A DNA stretch of 64,000 nucleotides, from positions 1 through 64,000 of the forward strand of contig JAWKQN010000017.1 of the NCBI GenBank assembly GCA_041390125.1. The letters run 5' to 3'. The stretch is from Gemmatimonadota bacterium (GTDB lineage: Bacteria; Gemmatimonadota; Gemmatimonadetes; Longimicrobiales; Gaopeijiaceae). Every line of letters starts with the position of its first letter. Within the stretch, counting starts at the first letter, position 1. Made by a program: the position numbers and the translations under genes. Below are positions 43,888 through 53,447 of the stretch, piece by piece. A model generated the notes under the pieces. It saw nothing but the letters and a program-made list of their open reading frames with translations. It was not told the origin of the DNA and searched no databases.

Positions 43888-46800
43888 TCAGGACACGATC
43901 CGCGCGCGACCCGGCAATACCACGGCCGGCAACCCCAGCCGCGCAACCGCCTCGTTGAAGCGCGCCAGCTCGTTCTCCAGCAGATCCAGGTATCGGGCGC
44001 GCACGGCGGACCAGTCCTGGTTCAGATCCTCCAGGCGCTCGTAGGCGCCGGGGAGCGGCCGTCCCTCCGGCCCTCCGGAGATGTAGCCGTCCGGTCCGGT
44101 CACGTTGTTGTAGAGCTCGAGCCACTGGTTGTCGAGCCGGGGCGGGAAGCGGATCGGGTCCTGGCCCGACTGGTTCTTCGTCTGTTGCAGGTCCTCGTGC
44201 ACGTCCGTGGCCTTGGTCTCGAGCGTGTCCGCCAGCGGCCGGAGCGCATCCGCCTGACCGGCGGTCTCGGCCCGTTCGAGCACATCCCCCACCTGGCTGC
44301 GGATGGTGGTGAGGTTCTCGATGGCCTGCGTGACCGCCGTGATGGAATCGCGCACGGCGATGGCCACCCGGAACTGCTCCTCGTAGTCCGCCTGGGTGAC
44401 TTCGGGGATGCGAGGGTCGGGCAGGAGCTGGAAGGACGCCTCCTGGGGCGTGCTCGCGCCGACGGCCATGCGCACGCGATACGTGCCGGGCGGGGCCTTC
44501 ACGCCGCCGGTGTAGCCCCAGACCACCGCGCCTTCCGGCGTCTCCGGGCCGGGGTAGAGCAGGTCCCACGTGATGCGATGCAGGCCCGCTTCCTTGGGGA
44601 TGCGCACGCCCCGCGTCTCCTCCACCACGGCGGAGTCGGACGAGAACGTGCGCACGACCGAACCCCGGCCATCGACCACGTCCAGGCGGATCTCGCCCTC
44701 GGGCTCGCTGCGCAGCCAGTAGTGGATCGTCGCGCCCTGCGGTGCGCCCTCCGGTGCCAGCTCCGCCAGGCCGCCGTCCGCGCCACCCTTGTTGACCCGG
44801 TGCACGGCGCGCGGCGTGAACAGATGCGCCGGAGCGGAGACGACCTGCGCGCTCAGCTCGCGGAGCGGGGTGATGTCGTCCAGGATCCAGAAGGAGCGGC
44901 CCTGGGTGGAGAGGACGAGGTCGTCGTGCGCCACCTTCATGCCGGTCACCGGCGTGCGCGGCAGGTCGCGCTGCAGCGACTGCCACCGGCCCCCGCCGTC
45001 GAACGACACGTAGATCCCGTACTCCGTGCCCGCGAACAGCAGCCCCTCGCGCTCGGGGTCCTCGCGCACGGTGCGCACCGGGTGATCGGCCGGGATGCCG
45101 TTCCGACCGTCCGTGAGCAGACGCCAGGTGCCGCCCCAGTCGTCCGTGCGGAAGATGTACGGGCGGAAGTCGTCCAGACGGTAGGCGTGCACGGCCACGT
45201 AGGCCCGACCCGCCGCATGCCGGGACAGGTCGATCTCATCCACGGTGCCGAAGCGCGGCAGGCCCGGCGGCGTGACGTCCGTCCAGGTGGCGCCGTCGTC
45301 GCGTGAGACGTGGATGCGCCCATCGTCGGAGCCGGCCCAGATCTCCTCCGCCGTGAAGGGCGACTCTGCGATCGAGAACACCACGTTGAAGATCTCGACC
45401 CCGGTCACGTCCGCGTTGATGGGCCCGCCCGACTGCACCTGGTGCTCGGGCGTGTCGGTGGTCAGGTCGGGGCTCAGCGTCTCCCACGTCTCGCCCAGGT
45501 CCCGCGACCGATTCACGTGCTGCGAGCCGTGGTAGACGGTGTTGGGATCGTGCTGCGAGACCAGCATGGGCGAGACCCACTGGAAGCGGTGCTTCAGGTC
45601 CGCACCCGCCGATCCGAGCTGGAGCTGCGGGTAGAGGTTCATGTTGCGGACCTGGTCCTTGCTCAGGTCGTAGCGGTCGATCACGCCGCCGTAGCACCCG
45701 GCGAAGACGATGTGGGGGCGGTCCGGGTGGAGCGCGACCGGCCCGGTCTCGCACCCACCCACGTTCAGCCAGTGCTGCTTGGGGTAGAGCGTGTTGGACG
45801 ACATCCACGCCGGCACCGAGATGGTGGTGTTGTCCTGCTGGGCGCCGTAGAGCCGGTACGGGAAGGCGTTGTCCACCACCACGTCGTACAGCTCGGCGGT
45901 GGGCTGATTGAAGTACGTGGACCAGGTGCGGCCGCCGTTGACGCTCACCTGCGCGCCTCCGTCGTCGGCCACCACCATGCGGTTCGGGTGGTCGGGGTGG
46001 ATCCACAGGTCGTGCACGTCCCCGTGCGGCACCGGGATGGCCTCGAAGGTCACGCCCGCGTCCACGGAGCGGTACAGACTGGTGTTGAGCGCGTAGACCG
46101 TGTTCGGGTCCACGGGATCGGCGCGCATGTGTGTGTAGTACCACGCGCGTTGCCGCAGGTTGTTGTTGGAGTTCGTGCGCGTCCAGGTGCGCCCGGCGTC
46201 GTCGGAGCGGTATACGCCACCCGCGGGCTCCGCCTCGATCAGCGCCCACACGCGCATGGGATCCGCCGGGGAGACGGTCACACCCACCTTGCCCACGACG
46301 CCTTCCGGGAGACCGCCGCGGAGCTGCGTCCAGGTGTCCCCGCCATCCGTGGACTTGTAGACGCCGCCGTCCTCCGCACCCGAGATCATGGCCCAGGGCT
46401 TCCGCTCCCCCCGCCACATCCCGGCGTAGAGCTCGCGCGGGTTCTTCGGGTTCATCGCCAGGGAGGACGCGCCGGTGGAATCGCTGACGGCCAGCACGTG
46501 CTCCCACGTGCTGCCGCCGTCGCGCGAACGGAAGATGCCGCGCTCCGGGTTCTTGCCGAACGCATGCCCGAGCGCCGCGACGTACACGAGGTCCGCGTCC
46601 TTCGGGTGCACCACGATGCGGCTGATCTGCCCGGCTTCCGGCAGGCCGATGAAGGACCAGGTGCCGCCGCCGTCGGTGGACTTCCACATCCCGCGTCCGT
46701 GCGACGTGTTGCCGCGGATGTCGGCGGAGCCCAGCCCGACGTACAGCACGTTGGGGTCCGAGTCGGGCACGGCCACGGCACCCACGGAGCCGCCGAACCA

Positions 46801-47067
46801 TCCGTCGGAGAGGTTGGTCCAGCTCACGCCGTTGTCGGTGCTCTGCCAGACGCCGCCTCCCGTGACGCCCATCACCCAACGGTCGGGATCGTCCAGGAAG
46901 CCGGTCGCGGCCGTGGAGCGGCCGCCCCGGTAGGGGCCGACCATGCGGTAGTCGAGCCCCGCGAACGCCAGCGTGTCGAAGGGGGCCTGGGCGCGCGCGT
47001 CCGCGGGGAGAGCCGCGAGGGCGGTGGCCAGGGAGAGCAGGGCGAGGGACGGGGAGAGGCGACGCAC
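43888..47067 (-). CDS. VPS10/sortilin-like beta-propeller exoprotein
   Basis: A 1059-residue secreted protein. After the signal peptide (ALAALPADARAQ) come repeated Asp-box/BNR blades (for example GGVWQSTDNGVSWTNL, GRGMWKSTDGGGTW, GIFRSRDGGSTWEHV, GGVYRSDDAGRTWTRT), as in sortilin-type ten-bladed propellers, annotated in relatives as 'glycosyl hydrolase, BNR repeat'. The C-terminal 250 residues contain a beta-sandwich and a helical tail. No clear catalytic residue pair is evident, so binding or processing of proteins is as likely as glycan cleavage. The gene overlaps the M24 peptidase start region by one base. Confidence 0.9.
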   Translation of the reverse strand: MRRLSPSLALLSLATALAALPADARAQAPFDTLAFAGLDYRMVGPYRGGRSTAATGFLDDPDRWVMGVTGGGVWQSTDNGVSWTNLSDGWFGGSVGAVAVPDSDPNVLYVGLGSADIRGNTSHGRGMWKSTDGGGTWSFIGLPEAGQISRIVVHPKDADLVYVAALGHAFGKNPERGIFRSRDGGSTWEHVLAVSDSTGASSLAMNPKNPRELYAGMWRGERKPWAMISGAEDGGVYKSTDGGDTWTQLRGGLPEGVVGKVGVTVSPADPMRVWALIEAEPAGGVYRSDDAGRTWTRTNSNNNLRQRAWYYTHMRADPVDPNTVYALNTSLYRSVDAGVTFEAIPVPHGDVHDLWIHPDHPNRMVVADDGGAQVSVNGGRTWSTYFNQPTAELYDVVVDNAFPYRLYGAQQDNTTISVPAWMSSNTLYPKQHWLNVGGCETGPVALHPDRPHIVFAGCYGGVIDRYDLSKDQVRNMNLYPQLQLGSAGADLKHRFQWVSPMLVSQHDPNTVYHGSQHVNRSRDLGETWETLSPDLTTDTPEHQVQSGGPINADVTGVEIFNVVFSIAESPFTAEEIWAGSDDGRIHVSRDDGATWTDVTPPGLPRFGTVDEIDLSRHAAGRAYVAVHAYRLDDFRPYIFRTDDWGGTWRLLTDGRNGIPADHPVRTVREDPEREGLLFAGTEYGIYVSFDGGGRWQSLQRDLPRTPVTGMKVAHDDLVLSTQGRSFWILDDITPLRELSAQVVSAPAHLFTPRAVHRVNKGGADGGLAELAPEGAPQGATIHYWLRSEPEGEIRLDVVDGRGSVVRTFSSDSAVVEETRGVRIPKEAGLHRITWDLLYPGPETPEGAVVWGYTGGVKAPPGTYRVRMAVGASTPQEASFQLLPDPRIPEVTQADYEEQFRVAIAVRDSITAVTQAIENLTTIRSQVGDVLERAETAGQADALRPLADTLETKATDVHEDLQQTKNQSGQDPIRFPPRLDNQWLELYNNVTGPDGYISGGPEGRPLPGAYERLEDLNQDWSAVRARYLDLLENELARFNEAVARLGLPAVVLPGRARIVS

Positions 47068-47129
47068 GGGACACTCCGGCAGGGGTCGGACCGATCGGTC
47101 CGGAGCCTAGAGCCGAGGTCGCAGGCCCG

Positions 47130-47570
47130 TCAATCCGACGAGCGGGCCTGGGGCGTGGCGCGCGCGGGGTGGGTCAGGAGCATGCGCCCGAACACCAGCG
47201 CGAGCAGCAGGTGCAGGGCGGCCGCGGCCCACACCACCAGCGAGCCCGCGGGCGCCGCCCTGGCCAGGGCCAGGCCGGCCACCAGCGCGTACGTGAGGTT
47301 CCCGATGGTGACGGCCCGGCCGTAGATGCCGCCCAGCACGCTGCCGCGCGCCGTCCAGGCCACCATCGCGAACGCGAAGTACAACGCCCCCATGACCTGG
47401 AGGACGAGCAGGCCGCCAGGGCCAGGGGACGCGCCTGCCGCCCATTGCGCGAGCTCGGCGGGCAGGAAGGTCAGCGCCACGCCCGCCACGCCGAAGAGCA
47501 CGGCGACGAAGGTCATCAGGAGGTGGGTGGGCATGGGCGCTCGGGGTCGTGGTGCGCGGGAGGGGCTCAT
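47130..47570 (-). CDS. Hypothetical four-TM membrane protein
   Basis: A 146-residue integral membrane protein with four hydrophobic segments (TFVAVLFGVAGVALTFL, LVLQVMGALYFAFAMVAW, LTYALVAGLALARAA, VVWAAAALHLLLALVF). The start at 47570 has GGAAAG nearby; 47534 is possible. No family recognised. It lies downstream of the ADOP gene on the same strand with 99 bp between. Confidence 0.72.
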   Translation of the reverse strand: MSPSRAPRPRAPMPTHLLMTFVAVLFGVAGVALTFLPAELAQWAAGASPGPGGLLVLQVMGALYFAFAMVAWTARGSVLGGIYGRAVTIGNLTYALVAGLALARAAPAGSLVVWAAAALHLLLALVFGRMLLTHPARATPQARSSD

Positions 47571-47669
47571 CTTTCCAAACCCGCGGGGCGCCCGATGGGT
47601 GCCCCGGGCGCGCCCCATGGAGGCCGTCCCCAGCCGACTCGCGGGAGCCCGGGTGCGGACGTCCGGGAT

Positions 47670-50183
47670 CTAGTCCACCCGGAGCGTCTCCATCGGGTCG
47701 AGCCGCGCGGCGCGGAGCGCGGGCAGGAGGCCCGCGCTGAGCGCCACCAGCAGGAGCGCCAGGCCCGACGTGCCCAGCGCCACCGGATCGCCGGGGCCCA
47801 CGCCGTAGAGGAGACTTCCCACCCACGGGTTCGTGGCCCACGCCAGCGGCAGACCGACCAGCAGGCCGGTTCCCGCCAGCCCCAACACCTGTCGCAGGAT
47901 CATCCACAGGATCTGCGGGGGCCGGGCGCCTACCGCGACCCGCACGCCGATCTCGCGTGTGCGACGTGACACCGCGTAGGACGTGACTCCGTGCAGCCCG
48001 ATGCTCGCGAGCAGCAACGCGAATCCCCCGAAGAGGGCGAGCAATCGGGTGAAGACCCGCTCCTTCGCGCTCGTCTGCGCCATGAGATCGCTCTGCGTGC
48101 GGAGCGCAGGGACCGGCAGGTCCGGATGGACCTGCGCCACGGCGTCCCGCAGCCGGGGCTCGAGCGCGGCCACGGGCACGTCCGTGCGTAGCACGAGGGT
48201 GTGGCCCCCATACCCGTTCCGCTGAAGGGCGGACTCGTAGAGCGTCGGTGGGACGGCGTCGCGCTGGCTCCGGTACGGCGTGTCTCCCACCACACCCACC
48301 ACCTGCACGTCGCGTCCCCCCACGCGGATCGTGCGACCGAGCGGAGAGGCGCCCGCGAACAGCGCACGGACCGCGGTCTCGTTCACAGCGGCCACCGGAG
48401 GCGCGTCGGGACCGTCCTGCAGGCCGGGGACCCGACCCGCCACGAGCGGCACGCCCAGCGTCTCCAGGTAGGCGGGGCCCACGGCGTTGCGGTACACCAT
48501 GTGGCGTTCGCCGTCCACGGTCGCCGGCCCGTTGGAGGCGATCCCGGACAGCAGCGCGTTCTCCAGCAACGTGACCGAGCGGACGCCGGGCACGGCGCGC
48601 ACCCGCTCCAGCAGGCGCACGTAGAGGGCCGGGTAGTCCGCCTCCGAGCCGAGGACGAACCCGGGATCGATCTGGAAGGCTACGAGCCCGGCGGGCTCGA
48701 AGCCCAGCTCCACGCGGCCGAGGTTCGCCACCGTGCGGAGGAGGAGGGCCGCGCCCACGACCAGCGGAACGGAGACGGCCACCTGCAGCGCGATCAGCAC
48801 GCGCCCGACCGTGAGCCGCGGGGTGGAGGAGCCGACCACGCGTGCGCGGGCCCCGGTGAGCCCGTCCACGTCCGAGACACGCAGCGCCGGCAGAAGGCCG
48901 AACAGCACCGTGCAGCCCAGCCCCAGCACCACGCTCGCCGCCAGCACCCCCGGATCCAGCACCACCTGCGTATCGGCGCCGGCGGGCGCGCCCGCGCCCA
49001 GGCTGCCGGTAACCAGCCCGCGGATCAGACCGCGGGCGCCGAGGGCCAATGCCACCCCGGCGATCGTGCCCGCGAGGCCGAGCACGAGGCTCTCCAGCAG
49101 CATCTGGCGCACCAGACGATGGCGTTCGCCCCCGAGCGCACGGCGGACCACCAGCTCGCCCTGGCGCCGCACCCCGCGAGCCAGCATCAACCCGGCCAGA
49201 TTGACGCAGGCGATCAACAGCACGATCCCCACCACGCCGAGCATCAACCAGAGGAGACGCGCAGTCTCCGGTCGGATCGGTTGTGCGCCACGCGCGCCGG
49301 AAAGGAGCGCGAGCTCGGGCTGCTGGCCCGCCTGGACCGTCAAGGGCGAAGACGCCGTGCGGAGCGCGCGCTCGAGCGCCGTGCGCAGCACTGCGTCGGC
49401 CCCGCCCGGCGGCACGCGCGCCATGACCCGGAGCCAGAAGACATCCTCGGCGCTGAAGAGCGAGCCGTCGCTCCACATGCGAGGATACACCACCGGCTGC
49501 GCGGCCAGGGGCAGCGTGACTTCGGTCTGCGGGAAGAAGCCGCCGGCGGAGAGGCCCACGAATCCGGCGGCGCTCACGCCCACGACCTCGGCGGGCCGGC
49601 TGTTGATGCGCACGGTACGTCCGACCACCGTGGAATCACCGCCGAAGGCGCGCATCCAGAAGGCGTGGCTCAGGACCACCGCCAGGGATGCGTCCGGACG
49701 ATCGTCCGTGTCGTCCAGGCCGCGGCCCAGTGCCATCGGCACGCGCAGCCCGGAGAAGTAGCGGCCATCCACCAGCGCACCGCCGGCGTGGAGCGCGGGT
49801 CCATCGGGCATGCCGATGCTGACGCCGCGCAGGAACGCGAAGGCGAAGAGCCCGGCCTCCGCGGGCGCTGCGTCCCGCAGCGCGCGATACAGCGGATAGC
49901 TCAGGTTGCTGCGATAGACACGGCCGGTGCGCGCATCGGGGTAGTCGGCCGAGCCGATCTGGCTGATCGTCAGATCGCCGGGGTGCTCCCATCCGACCAG
50001 GCGCAACTCGTAGGGCTGCTCGACCGGCAGGGGCTCCAGGAGGAGGGAGCGCACCACCCCCAGCATCGCCGTGTTGGCACCGATCCCGAGCGCCAGGGAC
50101 AGGACGGCGATCGCCGTGAAGGCAGGGCTGCGGCGCAGGACGCGCAACACCCAGCGAAGGTCGGACCCCCAGCCCTGCAGCAT
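47670..50183 (-). CDS. ADOP-type (MacB/FtsX) ABC permease
   Basis: An 837-residue duplicated permease. N-terminal TM near residue 25 (AIAVLSLALGIGANTAML), large periplasmic MacB_PCD domain, TMs around 300-410 (LGVVGIVLLIACVNLAGLML and others). The central pair of TMs (VLAASVVLGLGCTVLFGLLPAL and VLIALQVAVSVPLVVGAALLL) is present, unlike in the gene at 431. The second half ends ALRAARLDPMETLRVD. GGGAGGAG six bases before ATG 50183 favours this start over 50189. It is divergent from the PadR-ADOP pair and shares the 155-bp region with the nested palindrome. No ATPase gene is near. A transported substrate cannot be inferred. Confidence 0.9.
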   Translation of the reverse strand: MLQGWGSDLRWVLRVLRRSPAFTAIAVLSLALGIGANTAMLGVVRSLLLEPLPVEQPYELRLVGWEHPGDLTISQIGSADYPDARTGRVYRSNLSYPLYRALRDAAPAEAGLFAFAFLRGVSIGMPDGPALHAGGALVDGRYFSGLRVPMALGRGLDDTDDRPDASLAVVLSHAFWMRAFGGDSTVVGRTVRINSRPAEVVGVSAAGFVGLSAGGFFPQTEVTLPLAAQPVVYPRMWSDGSLFSAEDVFWLRVMARVPPGGADAVLRTALERALRTASSPLTVQAGQQPELALLSGARGAQPIRPETARLLWLMLGVVGIVLLIACVNLAGLMLARGVRRQGELVVRRALGGERHRLVRQMLLESLVLGLAGTIAGVALALGARGLIRGLVTGSLGAGAPAGADTQVVLDPGVLAASVVLGLGCTVLFGLLPALRVSDVDGLTGARARVVGSSTPRLTVGRVLIALQVAVSVPLVVGAALLLRTVANLGRVELGFEPAGLVAFQIDPGFVLGSEADYPALYVRLLERVRAVPGVRSVTLLENALLSGIASNGPATVDGERHMVYRNAVGPAYLETLGVPLVAGRVPGLQDGPDAPPVAAVNETAVRALFAGASPLGRTIRVGGRDVQVVGVVGDTPYRSQRDAVPPTLYESALQRNGYGGHTLVLRTDVPVAALEPRLRDAVAQVHPDLPVPALRTQSDLMAQTSAKERVFTRLLALFGGFALLLASIGLHGVTSYAVSRRTREIGVRVAVGARPPQILWMILRQVLGLAGTGLLVGLPLAWATNPWVGSLLYGVGPGDPVALGTSGLALLLVALSAGLLPALRAARLDPMETLRVD

Positions 50184-50289
50184 CCCCATCTCCTCCCGTG
50201 ATGGTCCTGCTTTCCTCTGCACGAGGTCTGACACTCCCTCCCGGGGCCGCGTTGCGCGCCCTCCGAAACCCCCGCTGCAACCCTCCCGT

Positions 50290-50325
50290 AATTGCTCCTG
50301 TCGCATATATGCGAACCGCACAATT
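50290..50325. promoter_or_regulatory. Nested palindromic PadR operator between divergent permeases
   Basis: A perfect 14-bp palindrome, TCGCATATATGCGA (50301-50314), is flanked at equal distance (six bases each side) by AATTG (50290-50294) and CAATT (50321-50325). All arms share one centre between 50307 and 50308. It lies 14 bases before the PadR GTG and about 107 bp before the divergent ADOP ATG, so one bound repressor could control both transcripts. Binding by the neighbouring PadR is inference. Confidence 0.7.
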
Positions 50326-50338
50326 CCGGAGGGTGCCG

Positions 50339-50680
50339 GTGGACGAAGGGATGAGCCGCTTCGAGTACCATGTGCTGCTGGCCCTGGCGGAAGGGCCGCT
50401 CCACGGGTACGCGGTGACCAGCGCGGTCGAGACCGAATCGGACGGGGCCGTGCGACCGCGCGCCGGCTCGCTGTACCGGGTCCTGGCGCGCTTGATGGGG
50501 TGGGGGTGGGTGGAGGAAGCCGAGCCCGTGCATCCGGACGAGCCCCACCCCGGCCGCACCCGCCGTTACTACGCGTTGACCGCCCACGGCCGGGCGGCGC
50601 TGGCGGCCGAGTCGCGCCGGCTGCGGCGGGCTGCCGCCCTGGCCGAGCGCCGCCTGCGAGCGGCCGAGGGGAGCTCGTGA
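50339..50680 (+). CDS. PadR family transcriptional regulator
   Basis: A 113-residue PadR repressor: FEYHVLLALAEGPLHGYAVT and AGSLYRVLARLMGWGWVEE are the recognition-helix region and wing start, RRYYALTAHGRAAL the end of the wing. A GTG start at 50339 with GGAGGG five bases upstream is preferred over ATG 50351, which lacks a usable site. Its stop overlaps the GTG of the ADOP permease that follows (GTGA). It probably represses both divergent permease transcripts through the nested palindrome at 50290-50325. The ligand is unknown. Confidence 0.9.
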   Translation: MDEGMSRFEYHVLLALAEGPLHGYAVTSAVETESDGAVRPRAGSLYRVLARLMGWGWVEEAEPVHPDEPHPGRTRRYYALTAHGRAALAAESRRLRRAAALAERRLRAAEGSS

Positions 50681-53334
50681 CGGCGCTCCTCCACGGCCTC
50701 TTGCGGCTGTTGCCGTCCGCCTTCCGCCGGCGCTTCGAGGACGAGCTGCGCGAGCAGATCCGTCTCGAGCTCGAGGCCGCCCGACGGCGCGGCCGCCTTG
50801 CGGTGCTCTCCGTGGGGCTGGTGACCGCGCTCGATCTGCTGCGCACCGCGCTCGCCGAGCGTTGGCGCCCCTCCTTTCCCCGAACCGGCGGACCCGCGGG
50901 CCCCCGGGAGACGACCATGCAGTGGACCGGATGGACCCGTGACCTCAAGCAGGCCGTGCGTGGGCTGACGCGCGCCCGCGGCTTCACGACCGTGGCGGTC
51001 GTCACGTTGGCGGTCGCCATCGGCGCGAACGTCGGGATCTTCAGCGTGATCGACGCGGTGCTCCTGCGTCCGCTCCCGTTCCCCGAGCCGGACGAGCTCG
51101 TCTACGTGGCGGCCAGCGCCCCCGGCTCCGATCTCCCCGACGAGTTCGGCGTGGCCGCCGAGTTCTACGTGCAGTACGCCGAGGAAGCACGCACGCTCGA
51201 GAGCGTGGCGCTCTACAGCTCGTTCACCGCCACGCTGCAGGTCGACGATCGCGCCGAGCGCGTGCGCATGTCGGCGCCCACCACATCGCTCTTCACCACG
51301 CTGCGCGTGCCTCCGTTGCTCGGCCGGCTCCCCACGCCCGAGGAAGAGGACCGCGTCGTCCTGATCAGCCACGCGCTGTGGACCTCGTGGTTCGGCGCGG
51401 ATCCAGGCGTGCTGGGCCGCCGCATCACGGCCGCGGGCGCCGACCGTACCATCATCGGCGTCATGGGTCCCGAGTTCTGGTTCCCGCACGAGGAGACGCT
51501 GCTGTGGTTTCCCACCACGATCGAGCCGACCGGCATCACACCGGGCCGGTTCGGTGCTCCCATGGTGGCGCGCCTCGCGCCGGGCGTGACCGAAGCGGCG
51601 GTGCTCGACGAGCTGGGTCGGCTCGCGCAGCGTCTGCCCGATCGTTTCGGTGGGTCGTCGGCGTACACCGACATCATCGCGCGCCACCAGCCGGTGCTGC
51701 GGCCCCTCAAGGCGGAACTGGTCGGCGACGCGTCGCGTCCGCTGTGGATCCTGCTCGGTGCCGTGGCGATCGTGCTGCTGATCGCCTGCGCCAACGTCGC
51801 CAACCTCTTCCTCGTGCGGGCGGAGCACCACGCGCACGATCGGCGTGTGCGTCGTGCGCTGGGGGCGAGCCGCGCCCGTCTGGCCCGGGCGCAGCTCCTC
51901 GAAGCGGTCGTGGTGGCCGGCTTCGCGGGAGTGGGCGCGGCCGTGCTCGCCTGGATCGGGATCCCGCTGCTCGTACGTGTCGCGCCGACGCAGATCCTCC
52001 GGTTGCAGGAAGCCGCGCTCTCGCCCGCCACGCTCGCGTTCACGCTGGTCGCGTGCGTCGTGTGTGGGCTGCTCTGCGGCGTGGCTCCGGCGGTGCGTGC
52101 GGCGCAGGGTGGGACCGACGGTCTGCGCGACGGCGGCCGCACCGTGACCCGGCGCCGGGGCTGGGGCCGGAACGGCCTCGTCGTGGGGCAGACGGCGCTG
52201 GCACTCGTGCTGCTGATCGGCTCGGCACTGCTGGTCCGCAGCTTCCAGGCCCTCAGGAACGTGGATGCCGGCTACGACACCGAGGACCTGTTCACCTTCC
52301 AGATCGCACCGGAAGGCGAGTACCTGAACGACGGTCCGAGCTACGCGCGCTTCCACACGGACTTCATGGACCGCATCCGTGCGCTGCCGGGCGTGGAGAC
52401 CGTGGGCATCGTGGAGAACCTGCCGCTCAACGAGAGCGTGCGGCAGGTGCGCATCCTCACCGACCGCGACGCGACGGACGCGGGGGGCACCCTGGCCGGC
52501 GTGACGTGGGCCGGCGGCGACTACTTCCAGGCCATGGGGGTGGAGGTGGTGCGCGGACGGCCCTTCACGGAGGCCGACCACACCACGGAGCTCGGGAACG
52601 CGGTGATCAGCCGCACGGCGGCCGACCTGCTGTGGCCCGGGGAGGATCCGATCGGACGACAGGTCCGCACGGAGCAGACACCGCCCATGACGGTGGTGGG
52701 CGTCGTCGAGGACGTCATGCAGGACAGCTTCCGCGACGAGCCGCAGCCGCTGGTCTATCTCCCGCTGGTGGGACCCGAGCCCGACGCCTGGGTCCTCGGA
52801 TCACCGGCCTACGTGGTGAAGACCGCGCGGGCGGCCGACATCGCGCCGGAGATCCGTGCGCTCGTGCGCGAGGTCGCGCCCGGTGCGCCCATGTATCGGG
52901 TCTTCACGATGGAGGAGCTCGCGCGCGATTCGCTGCTGCCCCTCTCCTTCACCATGATGACCCTGGGCGTGGTGGCCTCGCTGGCGCTGCTGTTGGGCGC
53001 GCTCGGCCTCTTCGGTGTGCTGTCCTTCGTCGTGGCGCAGCGCAGCAAGGAGATCGGCGTGCGCATGGCGCTCGGCGCGGAAGCCGGTCGGGTGCGCCGC
53101 ATGGTCGTGGCGCAGGGCACGCGTGTGGTGGCCCTCGGCGTGTTGATGGGGGTGCTGGCGGCCGTGGGCACCACCCGCTTCCTGGGCAGCCTCCTGTTCG
53201 GCGTGGAGGCGGCGGATCTGGCCACCTTCGTGGGCATGTCGGCCACCATGCTGGCCGTCGGCGTGCTGGCGAGCTGGGTACCCGCGCGCCGCGCGTCCAG
53301 CATCGATCCCATCGAGACGCTACGCGGCGACTAG
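50677..53334 (+). CDS. ADOP-type (MacB/FtsX) ABC permease
   Basis: An 885-residue duplicated permease. The N-terminal 70 residues are a charged cytoplasmic segment (RFEDELREQIRLELEAARRR), as in many ADOP proteins. TMs follow at about 105-130 (VAVVTLAVAIGANVGIFSVI), 365-460 and 750-880, with two periplasmic domains; the C-terminus is SIDPIETLRGD. A GTG at 50677 overlaps the PadR stop, with GAGGGGAG before it. This is the full-length reference for the shortened gene at 431. The hairpin at 53375-53412 ends the unit. Confidence 0.92.
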   Translation: MTALLHGLLRLLPSAFRRRFEDELREQIRLELEAARRRGRLAVLSVGLVTALDLLRTALAERWRPSFPRTGGPAGPRETTMQWTGWTRDLKQAVRGLTRARGFTTVAVVTLAVAIGANVGIFSVIDAVLLRPLPFPEPDELVYVAASAPGSDLPDEFGVAAEFYVQYAEEARTLESVALYSSFTATLQVDDRAERVRMSAPTTSLFTTLRVPPLLGRLPTPEEEDRVVLISHALWTSWFGADPGVLGRRITAAGADRTIIGVMGPEFWFPHEETLLWFPTTIEPTGITPGRFGAPMVARLAPGVTEAAVLDELGRLAQRLPDRFGGSSAYTDIIARHQPVLRPLKAELVGDASRPLWILLGAVAIVLLIACANVANLFLVRAEHHAHDRRVRRALGASRARLARAQLLEAVVVAGFAGVGAAVLAWIGIPLLVRVAPTQILRLQEAALSPATLAFTLVACVVCGLLCGVAPAVRAAQGGTDGLRDGGRTVTRRRGWGRNGLVVGQTALALVLLIGSALLVRSFQALRNVDAGYDTEDLFTFQIAPEGEYLNDGPSYARFHTDFMDRIRALPGVETVGIVENLPLNESVRQVRILTDRDATDAGGTLAGVTWAGGDYFQAMGVEVVRGRPFTEADHTTELGNAVISRTAADLLWPGEDPIGRQVRTEQTPPMTVVGVVEDVMQDSFRDEPQPLVYLPLVGPEPDAWVLGSPAYVVKTARAADIAPEIRALVREVAPGAPMYRVFTMEELARDSLLPLSFTMMTLGVVASLALLLGALGLFGVLSFVVAQRSKEIGVRMALGAEAGRVRRMVVAQGTRVVALGVLMGVLAAVGTTRFLGSLLFGVEAADLATFVGMSATMLAVGVLASWVPARRASSIDPIETLRGD

Positions 53335-53374
53335 CGCGTCCCTCCCGCGGATCGGCCCACCCGGCCTCCGCTCC

Positions 53375-53412
53375 GCGCGGCCCCGTGCCTCTCCCCGAGG
53401 CCGGGGCCGCGC
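53375..53412. terminator. Long hairpin terminator after the ADOP gene
   Basis: An 11-bp outer stem (53375-53385 with 53402-53412) continues into a 5-bp inner stem (53387-53391 with 53397-53401) with one bulged T and a loop TCCCC. It lies 41 bp past the permease stop and 35 bp before the DUF1028 start. Confidence 0.68.
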
Positions 53413-53447
53413 CCTATGCTCTCCCGGTCCTCGACCGGAGAGCCGCC

